DNA from: Gloeophyllum trabeum ATCC 11539
Taxonomy: Eukaryota > Basidiomycota > Agaricomycetes > Gloeophyllales > Gloeophyllaceae
Direction of reading: 5' to 3'
Assembly (NCBI RefSeq): GCF_000344685.1
Contig: NW_006920424.1
Span: forward strand, 302,543 to 366,542
DNA: 64,000 nucleotides
The position numbers and the translations under genes are program-made. Each line of letters starts with the position of its first letter. Position 1 is the first letter of the stretch. Positions 37,116 through 47,372 of this stretch are shown piece after piece. The notes below the pieces were generated by a model. That model did no database searches. It saw only the letters and a list, made by a program, of their open reading frames with translations, and was not told the DNA's origin.

Positions 37116-40100
37116 TTGACAGTCGTAACACTAGTACTGCAGTAACAGGCTTGTGGCAAGGGCGAGGCAACTGACCGGCTCATTCGGCGAATTCCGGCCG
37201 GCATCCAGCGTTTGTGGCCGGACCCTTGTACTTGGAAGTTGTAGGCTCACTCTGTTCGCCTCCTGCACCTCTGGTTACCTGCAACACGCTGAACTCGGAA
37301 GAAGGAGCAACTGTGCAAGACCTAGTAATGGCTAGTTGGGTTGTTAGAACTGACTCCGCCTAGTTCCAATGAGGATAGCACGTCGACCTGTCCGTGTGGA
37401 AGGCACTTGGTAGGAACGCTGCTGCGATCTATCCTCTGCAGCTCCCGTAGACTTCCTTACACAGTACTGGCATATGGCTCCAACACACAGCCGTCTATAT
37501 TTCCAGCGTGTACTCTCGGCCTTTCACTGCGAACTTGGAGTCATCGATCAACGAAAATCGCATACTGGTACAGACCAGAGCATCAGGATCCTTCACTGGC
37601 ACGTCCTCCATGGTGCAACACGTCCGCATGTTCACATGATGACAGCAACCTCTAGGCTCTCATTCATCTCCTTCGACGGGGACCTGTCTGCAAGCCTTCT
37701 ACACATGTCTCTCGTGATTCGCCCACCATCCCGTTTCGTGGCCCCATCAGCTTGTCGGGGGTAGTCACGCTGGTCGACTACTTTTCATTCGGACGACGTT
37801 ACCTGCCAGTGCTGCAGCTGCCGAGCCACGGCAAAGGCCGCCGTTGTCCCTGTTCACTGCATGCGCAAAATGCTCTGGTACTGGCTCTCCCGACGTTCCA
37901 TCCAATCTCTCTTCCTCACAAGCGTTCAAATACGTGCCCCAAGCCAACGACGTCTCGGGGCCTTGCTAGGCATTGGATGCCTGCACCCGAGAGAACACGT
38001 CCGGCCTCGACTGCGGTTCCGGGATCCATTGACCAGCACCGCCTGGGCCAGGAATGCATGCCGACAGCCTGCCCTGCTCCGCATGAATAGGACGTGGAAT
38101 GCGCTGGCTGTAGCACGAGGCACTGCTGTTCGCACGGCGATACCTCCACGTCACGCTCTCCGGCGCACCCGTCCTGCGCCCGGATCGAACGCCGCCGCGC
38201 TCTTCTCGCGCGCGGCTCAGACCGTCGTCCGTAGCGACCACAAGCGTCTCTATCAGATCGCCCGCCCCTTCCAGAGCGCGTCTGCACGAACCCCTCTCGC
38301 TCTCGGCTTGCGAGAGCGGGGCACCTTGGCACCAGCGCGCGGCGATCTGGAGCGGGCCTCCCGAGTCCTGACCGGTACACTCGCGCGCCATACCCGGCCG
38401 GGGGTCCTTGGCGGCCGACGAAGACTTGTCTACACGTATCTTGTATGCGCGCTATTCTTTCATGGCACAGCCTGAGGGTGGATACGTGTATGCCAACACA
38501 CACACACACACTCTCTCTTCGGTCTTACCAATGCAGTCTTGGCTCCGGCAACAAATATGTTGATGCGACCGAATGAGCTGGGTTCCCCTAGTATACTGAC
38601 CGCAAGCGTCTCTGGGCTGTCCCTTTTTTATCTCCCGTCTCGCGTCTCGTCCAGCTGTTCTGCTTCGAGGACAGCCCCGTCTTGGTACGACCCGACTTGA
38701 CTCTGGCACCGCATCCTGGGACGGACGCAGGACAGCCCGGTGCCGGCCCCGTCCTGCGGTCGCGCAACGCATGACCTGTAGGTGCCCGTCTATGTATCTA
38801 TCTGGTCTTGTACTTACATAGCTGTGGCTTCTGGCCGGCCGCGTTCGTCGCGCGGATCTCGACAGCGACGGGCGCGTTCACCCAGTCCACATCGGACATC
38901 TGTTCCTAGAGGGCGCGTAGGTGGTTGAAATTCGGGACCCCTCCCCCCCCCCTTGGACGTCCACGCACCGCAAGCGCACGCGCCGGACTCACCCCAAGCC
39001 GCCGCGCTCCGAGCCGCCCCTCTCTACCCGGGCCCGCGGGCACAGCTCCTCCAGGCTAGCGTGCACACTCGCCCCGCCGCGAAGAGGAGGGCGACGACGA
39101 CGGGCGCGTGGCTCGGCCTCGGACATCGCGCGCACGGGCGGTTGGCGCTACGCGGTGCCCGGTGGTTATATATCTATACTCGATGCGCTGGTCTTGGGTT
39201 TGCTTGGGGGGGAGGGCCATGGCGAGGTGCTCATATGACCACGGCGGCGCCAAGTAGTACTGACTACCAAGATAGCGGGGGTATTTATAGGGCCTTGTGG
39301 ACGCCAAAAATACCGGGACTAGGTTGGGATTAGGGTTTGCGTGGGTTGGTCTTGGGGTGGTTGATTCAGTGGATGATATTGAGAGAAGGCGGGGGAGCGG
39401 TCAGGGGTAGAGAGGGCTTGGAGGCGGGACGGAATGCGTCGCTTGACAAGATACTATGGCTGTTCGAGTTGCATAGGCGCCGCGATACAGTGCAGATGAC
39501 TTGGGAGGGGCTGGACGTCAAGCGTGAAGGACGTATACGACCGTTCGCGCTACGAGGCCTGCTAGCGGGTGTCGCGGGGGCGGTAAGTTACATGTCGCAA
39601 CCGTGCATGATACCCGGCGTCGACGGTGCCGAGCTATGCATGAATAGCTCGAGGCGGAAACGACAATCATCGCACATTGATGATCTATCCAGTGCATACA
39701 TTCCCATCGCGAGTTGGGCATACATATCATAGCATTCTCGATCCGTGCTTGACAACCGACTCCGAGATCACTAGACGCCATGTAGATGTGAGACAGGCCA
39801 TTGGAGGGGCGATCCACGAATCACCAAGCTTGGTGCGAAGGAGGGACAAGGAAAGGGAAGGAGGGCAAGCGTGACTCGGGGAAGGCTGGACGAGGCACAC
39901 GAGCTCGAGGCGGCAGACTCAGTGCGCTAGAGTATGTACGTGCTCGATGGAGACGAGGCCTGTGATAAGAACGCGGAGGATGCGATCAGAAATGCCACAG
40001 AGTATTGATCACACACCGGAGGGAGATGGCCCGGGCGGGTGGAGATGGATGGATGGACAGGGATACACGTGCAGGCTCGTGCGCCATCATTCGCGTCGGG

Positions 40101-40394
40101 ACGAACGTGGCCAACGCCTCGGGTGTAAGCACTGGTCTGGCGTCTGCCAAGGCGAATGAAGCTCGGCGCAGACAAAGGCACGATCGATGTCACTGGTTGA
40201 GAATGACACACGCCGATCGTCATTAGCGATCGAGTACGCTGCGAGTGTCAGCACGGTCATTATGCAGCGCAGAAGCACGCCCATCAACAAAGATCGCGCG
40301 CTCCTCGTCGTCGTCGAACAGAGCATATGCCCCCGCCCGCATATGGCAGCGCGGACCACTCGCCGCGCCTCATCTTATCGCCCGGGCGTGGGTA
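37116..40394. other. Gene-poor, partly very GC-rich 3.3-kb region
   Basis: Long overlapping frames exist in several registers and on both strands between 37.8 and 38.6 kb (up to 204 codons). They reflect the high GC content; none shows splice signals, domains or family resemblance. A short CA microsatellite lies at 38498-38512 and a C-run at ~38943. I see no supported gene. Confidence 0.5.
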
Positions 40395-40452
40395 ATCTGA
40401 TAAGATGACCCTGCGTCGTCCGATTCGATCGACAGCGGGCATTTTATCAGAT
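40395..40452. promoter_or_regulatory. Pair of inverted iron-responsive GATA sites upstream of ferric reductase 2
   Basis: ATCTGATAA at 40395-40403 and its exact reverse complement TTATCAGAT at 40444-40452 both match ATC(A/T)GATAA, the consensus of Urbs1/SRE/Fep1-type iron-sensing GATA repressors. They lie 180-240 bp before the ATG. A further GATAAG on the minus strand is at ~40375. Regulation by iron is inferred. Confidence 0.62.
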
Positions 40453-40584
40453 TAGATACCATTTAGCCACTGACATCTCCGAGCCGCGCGCCCGGGTCCG
40501 AGTCCGCGACGCACAACGCCCGGCGCAGAAGCCCTCGCTCCTGCGCGGTGTGCAATGTTTTCCCTTTTCGAGCCGCCACCGCGA

Positions 40585-40591
40585 TATAAAA
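40585..40591 (+). promoter_or_regulatory. TATA box of ferric reductase 2
   Basis: TATAAAA, 43 bp before the ATG at 40634. Its position argues against the upstream in-frame ATG at 40550 being the start. Confidence 0.55.
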
Positions 40592-40633
40592 TGCCCGCCC
40601 TGCAGACCCCAGCCCAGTCCCCCCACCGCGCCC

Positions 40634-43072
40634 ATGTCCTCCACCGCCCCCGCAGCCGCGTCCTCGGCCGCCCCCGCATCGCACGGCAGCCCCTCCTCGA
40701 GCCTGCGCAAGTACTACCAGACCGAGTACCCCAAGCAGACCTGGTTCCTCTTCGGCGCCGTCCTCGCCCTCCTCCTCGCCTTCCGCCTCCTCGCCCTCGC
40801 CCTTGCCCTCCTCCGCCGTGTCCGCTTCCGCTCTTACTCGCGCTCCGCGGACGCAGAGACGGGCAGCGATGGCAAGACCCCTGGCCCGCTCCCCGCGTGG
40901 CTGCGCGTCCTCGTCGCGCTTGCCGAGGCCTGGAAGATCGTCTGGTTCCGCTCGACCGTCCACTTTGGCTTTGGATACTCCCTCAACGTCGCCGAGTGCT
41001 TCCTCACCGCCGCCTACATCGTCGCCCTCTTCACCTGGTCCTTTGTGAACAGTGCGCCCTCTCCTTCCTTCCGGTGACAGCAGAGCTGACGCGCAGAACG
41101 AATGCAGCGCAGAACCTCACGCTCAACTGGTGGGCGAACCGCACCGGTACCCTCGCCGCCGCCCAGTTCCCGCTCGTCACCGCCCTCGGCACAAAGAACA
41201 ACGTCATCTCCTGTACGCCTCGTCTTCCCTTTCTCTCCACCGTTCTGACCGCCGTCTTCTATCCAGGGGTGACCGGCATCGGGCACGAAAAGGTCTGCCC
41301 GTGACTCAACGAGTCATCGCAGAAAACACTGACCAGCCACCCTCAATGCAGCTCAACTACCTCCACCGCATGACCGCCCGCGTGTCCCTCATCCTCCTCT
41401 GGGTGCACGGCGGCGCCCGCGTGAGTCTCTCCCCTGCCCGTTCCCGCGATCCCAGGCTTACTCACCCCCCCTAGTTCGCCCTCATGCGCAACAACCCGCA
41501 CAACCAAGAAGACTGGCACGAAGCCTGGTTCCGCCTCGGCCTCGCCGCCACGATCGGGCTCTCCGCGCTCGTCCTCTGCTCGCTGCGCCCCGTGCGCGAG
41601 CGCCGCTACGAGTTCTTCGTGTGGTTCCACTTCGCCATCGTCTTGTAAGTGTTTTCATTTGCGTTCTCCTCTCGTTCTTTTTCCCGGTGTGGGCATACAC
41701 ACGGGCTGATTGTCGTCGCACGAACAGGCTGTTCCTCATCGGCGGGTACTACCACACCAAGCGCTTCCGCTTCGACGCGTACCTCTGGCCGTGCTTCCTC
41801 ATCTGGGCGCTCGACCGCGCCCTCCGCACCGCCGGGCTCGCCTACTTCTATCTCTTCACCCCCTCCGCCCCTTCCCTCTCTTCCCCACCCGCCCGCGACG
41901 AAAAGGACGCCAGCGCGGGGAAGAACGCCAAGGCGCAGCCGAAGCGCGGGAAGGCGCGCGCGTCCGCGGCCCTGCTCTCCCCGCACCTCGTGCAGCTGCG
42001 CGTCCCCCGCCCCGCGGGCTTCCACTGGCGCGCGGGCCAGACGGCGTACCTCGTCCTCCCGGGCGTGAGCACCCTCCCCGTCGAGGCGCACCCCTTCACC
42101 ATCGCCTCCGTCGACGACTCTCTCTACCCCGCGTCCCCCTCTCCCCCCCCCACCACCTCCGCACCCCCCTCCTCGAGCAAATCCTCGAGCACGACCGACC
42201 TGGACGCCGCCCCCGCCCCCGCCCCCGCCCCGCGCGGCGAGCTGCGCTTCCTCATCGGCGTGCACGCCGGCGCGACCGCGCGCCTCGCCGCGCACAACGC
42301 GCCCGTCACCGCGCTCGTCGACGGGCCGTACGGCGCCGGCGTCGACGTCGCGCGCGCGGGAAAGTACGACAGCGCGCTGCTCGTCGCGGGCGGGACGGGC
42401 GTCGCGTGGGCGGCGCCGGTGCTCCTCGACGCCGTGCGGCGGGCGGCGGCGGCGGGAGGCGGCGGGCTGCGGCGCGTCGTGTTCGTCTGGGCGGTCCGCG
42501 AGCGAGGTGAGTCCCGTCCGTGTTTGTGTTTGTGTTTGGGCGGGGTGTGCTGATGGGTGTGGGGGGGTGGATGTATAGCGCATGTAGCGTGGGTCGCGCC
42601 GATGCTGCGCGAGACGCTCGCGCGCGCGCGGGGCGTGCGCGGGCTCAGCGTGTGCGTGCGCGTGCATGTCACTTCTGCGCGGGAGACGTGGGATGACGAT
42701 TCGGTGCATTCGTCCGACGGAAACGCAAACGAGAAGAAGGTCGGGGACGAGGACGAGGACGGGGAGGTGGAGGGCGTCGAGGTGCTCGCCGGGCGCCCGG
42801 ACCTGCGCGCGCTCGTGCGCGCGGAGATGGAGCAGGGCGGGCGGGGGATGTTCGTCGGCGGTGAGTCGCGTGCCCTTCTTCTTCAACTCGTTCATCGAAG
42901 GCGGGGTGCGTGCTGACTGGTCTTGGTGCGTTGTCGTACAGTGTGCGGGAGCGCGAGCCTCGCAGAGGCCGTGCGCGCCGCGGTGCGCGTGAACCCTTTC
43001 TGGGGGCCCGGGAGCGTGCTCCGGGGAGGCCCGAGTGTGGACCTTGTCGTGGAGAGCTTTGGGTATGCGTAG
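40634..43072 (+). CDS. Ferric/cupric reductase transmembrane component (FRE family), copy 2
   Basis: About seven exons from ATG 40634 (MSSTAPAAASS...) to TAG 43070-43072. The heme-ligating pairs 'LHRMTARVSLILLWVHGG' and 'WFHFAIVLLFLIGGYYHTKR' lie in membrane helices. The FAD domain has 'HWRAGQTAYLVLPG' and 'EAHPFTIASVDD'; the NADPH domain has 'LLVAGGTGVAWAAPVLL' and 'VCGSASLAEAV'. The final block 'GPGSVLRGGPSVDLVVESFGYA' closely matches copy 1. Codon use is far more G/C-ending than in copy 1, and the loops carry Ser/Pro-rich and poly-Ala inserts. The expected role is plasma-membrane reduction of ferric or cupric ions. The TATA box and two iron-GATA sites upstream support the start and the function. 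Confidence 0.9.
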
Positions 43073-43101
43073 GAGTTGTTGAGAGCTTCGGGTATGCATA
43101 A
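43061..43101 (+). repeat. Short duplication of the ferric reductase 2 C-terminal coding end
   Basis: The last coding bases GAGAGCTTTGGGTATGCGTA (43053-43072) are followed 11 bp later by GAGAGCTTCGGGTATGCATA (43081-43100), which differs at two positions. The second copy is after the stop codon, so it is a small 3'-UTR duplication. Confidence 0.6.
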
Positions 43102-43309
43102 GTGCGAAGGGGGTGGGGTGGATGAAGTGGCGAGGATACGGTGAATAGACGACTATAGACGAGACTCACGTTTGTATGTAGACGACCGAATGGTGCGTGT
43201 AGCGATATCGATATCTTGGATATGTTTCTTTCCGTTTTCGCGTTGATCTCGGGCTTGGGGTGGATGATGACATTGTGTAGGGTGTCGGGTGAGCAAAGAT
43301 CGGGTGAGC

Positions 43310-44450
43310 TTATTTGCTTACCAGGAAGTACCAGGAGGTAGTTCGGTGCTCCATGGGGAGTTCGCTGGTGAGAACAGAGGACGGGAGGATAACCTTGTAT
43401 ATATAGATAGCATCAGCCCTACCATGACGAGCACCGCGGGGTCCGCACAGATAGGGACTGCCAGCAGGCGGTGCAGGGCATCGGTCGGGAACATGCGAGG
43501 CCCAAGGTCTCGGATGCCTGCCCCGGTACCCTGCACAGTCTATTGGCATACTTATACAAATATCGAAGGCGGTCGTACCAGTGAAATAGGAAAGAGGCGG
43601 TACGAGCCGTGCGATCAGAGAAATGGGCGTCCTGCGATGGAACATGGCGAAACACAAAGTCGCGCAGGCCGAGAGATACCCTTCGGTCCATTCGTTGAGC
43701 GGCATGTTAGTTTCGGACCCGACCCGGATACTCGCGCGGTGTCAGGCCCCGCTTGCAGAACGCGTCGCGGAGAGGTTTGCTGATGCAACCCAACTTCATC
43801 GTCCATAGCCCAGTTCGTCGGGTCCACAGCGCAAGACCCGTGTCCTTCGATATAGCGTTGGTACAGCCGAATCACACCTCCCGGCCCTTCAGCAAGGATA
43901 TATTCGGTAAGGTCACGACAAGTGTGTATTTCCAAGTGCATTGAAGTTGAGACTGACTGACTGAAGCCGCCACCCTCGTAGTAAAACGTTATCCAGAAGT
44001 CGTAAACATCGAGCGCCAGAACAAGCAGATTTCGAAGAGCTCGTGCAGCTCATCATCGATCATCGCTAGGTATCTGATCGAAGAAGACTCCTCGACCTCA
44101 GGGCTGTCGCGACCGTCTAGTATCGGTGAGACAGAGAAAGGCTATTGGGTACCACAGACGCAGATAGAGATCAAAGTCTGTGAGGTTGGGCAACGTCACA
44201 GTCGAAGTGGCCGAGCAAGCCAAGGGCAGCTAATCCCGTACGGCTCACGTCGGGGAGTCGCGCCACATGTTTGAACTTGATTGCTTACGACTTAAAGTTT
44301 CAACTTGAGGCAGGACGAGGCGGTTCATCAGGTCCGCTACTCTCCGTGGTGTCAGAAGCTCTCCCAGTGGCACTGCAAGTCTATAAACCGGTGTGCTGCG
44401 AGGAGACGACCGCGCGGCGCGTACTACCTGGATGAACAAAGCCACATCGC
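43310..44450 (-). pseudogene. Broken F-box-family gene related to the 52.2-53.1 kb gene
   Basis: Minus-strand pieces align in order with the gene at 52.2-53.1 kb but sit in different frames. 'LLTPRRVADLMNRLVLPQVE' corresponds to its LITPQEAHILARNARIVLELE. 'FDLYLRLWYPIAF' corresponds to FHRAMYRFWLYALAF. 'FFDQIPSDD' and then, in another frame, 'DELHELFEI' correspond to FFNQISNDSELHELFEI. Just downstream is 'EGPGGVIRLYQRYIEGHGS'. A GATGATCGATGATG slip near 44060 explains one frameshift. Some breaks could instead be introns, so a divergent functional gene is not excluded. Confidence 0.45.
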
Positions 44451-44819
44451 AACCTCATGCATGCCTCCAGGGGATTCCTGATAGTATCAGGCACAGTACT
44501 CACATTGTAGGACAGCCTTTTCCCGTTATACAGAGTATGACAGTTGTCCGCGGATAATTCGAGAACATCCAGGTCAATACGTGCTTACTAACTCGGTATG
44601 GGATGGCCCAATCGTTCAGATAGTGTGCAGCGCATGCGACAAAGTCGCTGAAGGCCTCGAGACTTTGAGAAATACTAGAAATTGTTTGGTATAGTACATA
44701 AACGTCAGACACGAATGCACCCGAGACTCCGCGCGGAGGCATGACACAAGCACAACCTTTGCGGATCCACAAATCGTAGCCTGGGTTTCCATGGCATTCG
44801 GTGCATTGCCCTACCAGGG

Positions 44820-45089
44820 AAGTTAATCCATGATTGCGCTAGTCGATGACGTTTTCCCAAAATTAGACGAGGGGTCCGGCGGCATAAAACTGCGTTTCTG
44901 GAGCGCAGCGCGGAGGGGCTCGCGGATGAACTGAAATTGCTCGTTCATCTCCCAGCCCAAGCGGTCCTCAGGTCCAGAGATTCCGTTCACGTGACGTCTA
45001 TACAGCTGGAGTACGGCTTCTGGTCCATTAGAAACGGCGTACTGGACTACGGTGGCCGAGAGCCGCCAGGTCTAAGTCACGCGTGACCA
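44820..45089 (+). pseudogene. Fragment of the same F-box family, opposite strand
   Basis: A plus-strand frame ends 'LEYGFWSIRNGVLDYGGREPPGLSHA' (split here as LEYGFWSIRNG and VLDYGGREPPG) at TGA 45087-45089. The YGGREPPG block also occurs, on the minus strand, near 52.34 kb at the end of the related F-box gene. No start codon or upstream exon is recognisable, and the neighbouring pseudogene is on the other strand. It therefore looks like a separate remnant. Confidence 0.35.
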
Positions 45090-45543
45090 ATGCGCTGTGA
45101 GTTGCTGACGTTGTGCTTACAGTTTGAAGACCCCGGATACCTTGCCGGTGCAGCGGTGTGACGGCCCTTTTAAGTACTCTTTGCAACCTTTTATTCTGCT
45201 CCTCCACTGTGAATGTAGTCGAAGCTTTTCCATTGAATCTAGTAATACATATTTTCTACTAATTTCTGTTTTCTTGGGTGTTAGGTGCTTGCAGTAATTT
45301 ACCCACTCGAGTGTAGACATAGAGGCCCGAGGGATCACTAACGGGATGGTTGTATAGTGTTGTTTTGCCGGCGGCCCTAGTTTAAGTCTCCCGAGAACCC
45401 CTTCCTGTATAGAGACGCCTGCGCTCACTCGGAGTGCTACCTGGTGGCCGGGTAACAGACAATATCATTACTGGACCAGGTTTGAGGCTTCGCGGCACCG
45501 TTTTGATATTGTTCTGGGTCGTCCACTTAGATTCAGTCCTTCT
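45090..45543. other. Unassigned sequence before the assembly gap
   Basis: A 103-codon minus-strand frame (45117-45428) is the only sizeable one. It has no recognisable domain and part of it is AT-rich. I see no supported gene. Confidence 0.35.
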
Positions 45544-46426
45544 NNNNNNNNNNNNNNNNNNNNNNNNNNNNNNNNNNNNNNNNNNNNNNNNNNNNNNNNN
45601 NNNNNNNNNNNNNNNNNNNNNNNNNNNNNNNNNNNNNNNNNNNNNNNNNNNNNNNNNNNNNNNNNNNNNNNNNNNNNNNNNNNNNNNNNNNNNNNNNNNN
45701 NNNNNNNNNNNNNNNNNNNNNNNNNNNNNNNNNNNNNNNNNNNNNNNNNNNNNNNNNNNNNNNNNNNNNNNNNNNNNNNNNNNNNNNNNNNNNNNNNNNN
45801 NNNNNNNNNNNNNNNNNNNNNNNNNNNNNNNNNNNNNNNNNNNNNNNNNNNNNNNNNNNNNNNNNNNNNNNNNNNNNNNNNNNNNNNNNNNNNNNNNNNN
45901 NNNNNNNNNNNNNNNNNNNNNNNNNNNNNNNNNNNNNNNNNNNNNNNNNNNNNNNNNNNNNNNNNNNNNNNNNNNNNNNNNNNNNNNNNNNNNNNNNNNN
46001 NNNNNNNNNNNNNNNNNNNNNNNNNNNNNNNNNNNNNNNNNNNNNNNNNNNNNNNNNNNNNNNNNNNNNNNNNNNNNNNNNNNNNNNNNNNNNNNNNNNN
46101 NNNNNNNNNNNNNNNNNNNNNNNNNNNNNNNNNNNNNNNNNNNNNNNNNNNNNNNNNNNNNNNNNNNNNNNNNNNNNNNNNNNNNNNNNNNNNNNNNNNN
46201 NNNNNNNNNNNNNNNNNNNNNNNNNNNNNNNNNNNNNNNNNNNNNNNNNNNNNNNNNNNNNNNNNNNNNNNNNNNNNNNNNNNNNNNNNNNNNNNNNNNN
46301 NNNNNNNNNNNNNNNNNNNNNNNNNNNNNNNNNNNNNNNNNNNNNNNNNNNNNNNNNNNNNNNNNNNNNNNNNNNNNNNNNNNNNNNNNNNNNNNNNNNN
46401 NNNNNNNNNNNNNNNNNNNNNNNNNN
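45544..46426. other. Assembly gap (883 N)
   Basis: An uninterrupted run of N. Any open frame drawn across it is meaningless. The true length may differ from the number of N. Confidence 0.99.
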
Positions 46427-46533
46427 GAAGGTAGAAGGTGCATTGGCTCACCAGTGACTTCCCAGAAGTGTGCGCCATGACGTGCTGCCAGTTGAAGCCC
46501 GTGCTATAGGCACATGGGAATAGTCACAATGAC

Positions 46534-47372
46534 ATGCCTCCATCACCTATGTCTCTTGACATCTCCGAGCTTTCGTGCCACCTCGCGGGCCAGCTCGTCG
46601 CGGCGCACCCCGCCTATGACGCGCTCTTCGACGGGTTCACACTGGCGGAGGATCGGGGGAACAAGGCAGCGCGCGAGGAGTGGGCGTGCGGAGTGCTCTT
46701 CGCAGCTGCGAAGGCGTCAAAGTGGCTCGGCTTGACAGCACACGCCGTTCTCGGGCGCGGTCTCCTGGCCGTACTTCTACCTGTGGCCGCAGCGCCCCGC
46801 AGGCCTCATCGAAACTGCGTTCGCGGAACTGGGGCGGCGGTGGCTGCCGATCCTCGATGCGTCAGAACTGGGGCGGCGGTGGCTGCCGATCCTCGATGCG
46901 TCACGCGTGGCCTGGGACCGAGGCAATGTGTCGGAGCTTCGACGCCGAGTTGCACTGGCAGCAGACGGCGTCGGGCAGCCCGCGCGACCAGGCGGCGATC
47001 GGCGGCCCAAGTTCAACGCGCACGACTGGGAGACGCGCCAGTCGTTCGGTGCATTCATGGAGATGGGCGAGGGCACGATCTCCGAGGTGGTCGTGCTCAC
47101 ACAGGAGAAGCTCTGGCACCGCAAGCATACCAAGCTCGCGGACAAGCGCCAGCAGGCCATCGCCGCGTCCCGCTACGCATCGCGTGAGGAGGGCTACTGA
47201 AGCGCGGATGAACTCAGCGAGAAGGAGGAGGACAGGGAGAGCTCGACGAGTTCGAAGAGCAACGACTCGCATGCCACAAGCCCGCTGCTGAGTACGTCTA
47301 CGCTCAGTACGACCCCTTCCCCGCCGTTTCTCGTGATGAAAAACGACGAGGAAGTACAAGGTCTATGTTAGG
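46534..47372 (+). pseudogene. Frameshifted uncharacterised gene beside the gap
   Basis: Protein-like sequence starts at ATG 46534/46549 (MSLDISELSCHLAGQLVAAH...) and runs to about 46750. It then continues only in another frame (SWPYFYLWPQRPAGLIETAF..., ELGRRWLPILDAS, ..., KLWHRKHTKLADKRQQAI) to TGA at 47198-47200. After that stop the same frame stays open for ~57 more codons of Ser/Glu-rich tail-like sequence. A 39-bp in-frame tandem duplication lies inside. No intron signals explain the frame change. I do not recognise the family. The proximity to the gap means assembly error is a possible cause. Confidence 0.5.
46826..46904 (+). repeat. 39-bp perfect tandem duplication
   Basis: The unit starting GAACTGGGGCGGCGGTGGCT and ending CTCGATGCGTCA is present twice back to back without a mismatch. 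It doubles a 13-residue stretch (ELGRRWLPILDAS). The perfect identity suggests a recent event or an assembly artefact. Confidence 0.8.

Noticed and set aside
37861..38509. Overlapping frames of 141-204 codons on both strands
   Set aside because: Several registers are open at once because of base composition. There is no domain, intron or recognisable start context.
39318..39345. GGGATTAGGGTTTGCG, considered as interstitial telomere repeat
   Set aside because: Only one TTAGGG unit is present, with no tandem array.
41606..43099. 497-codon open frame antisense to ferric reductase 2
   Set aside because: It is the mirror of a GC-rich, C-ending coding sequence. It is Arg/Pro/His-rich with no domain, and the plus-strand gene is unambiguous.
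45382..46480. Three ~340-codon frames spanning the N run
   Set aside because: They consist almost entirely of unknown bases; the assembly gap creates them.
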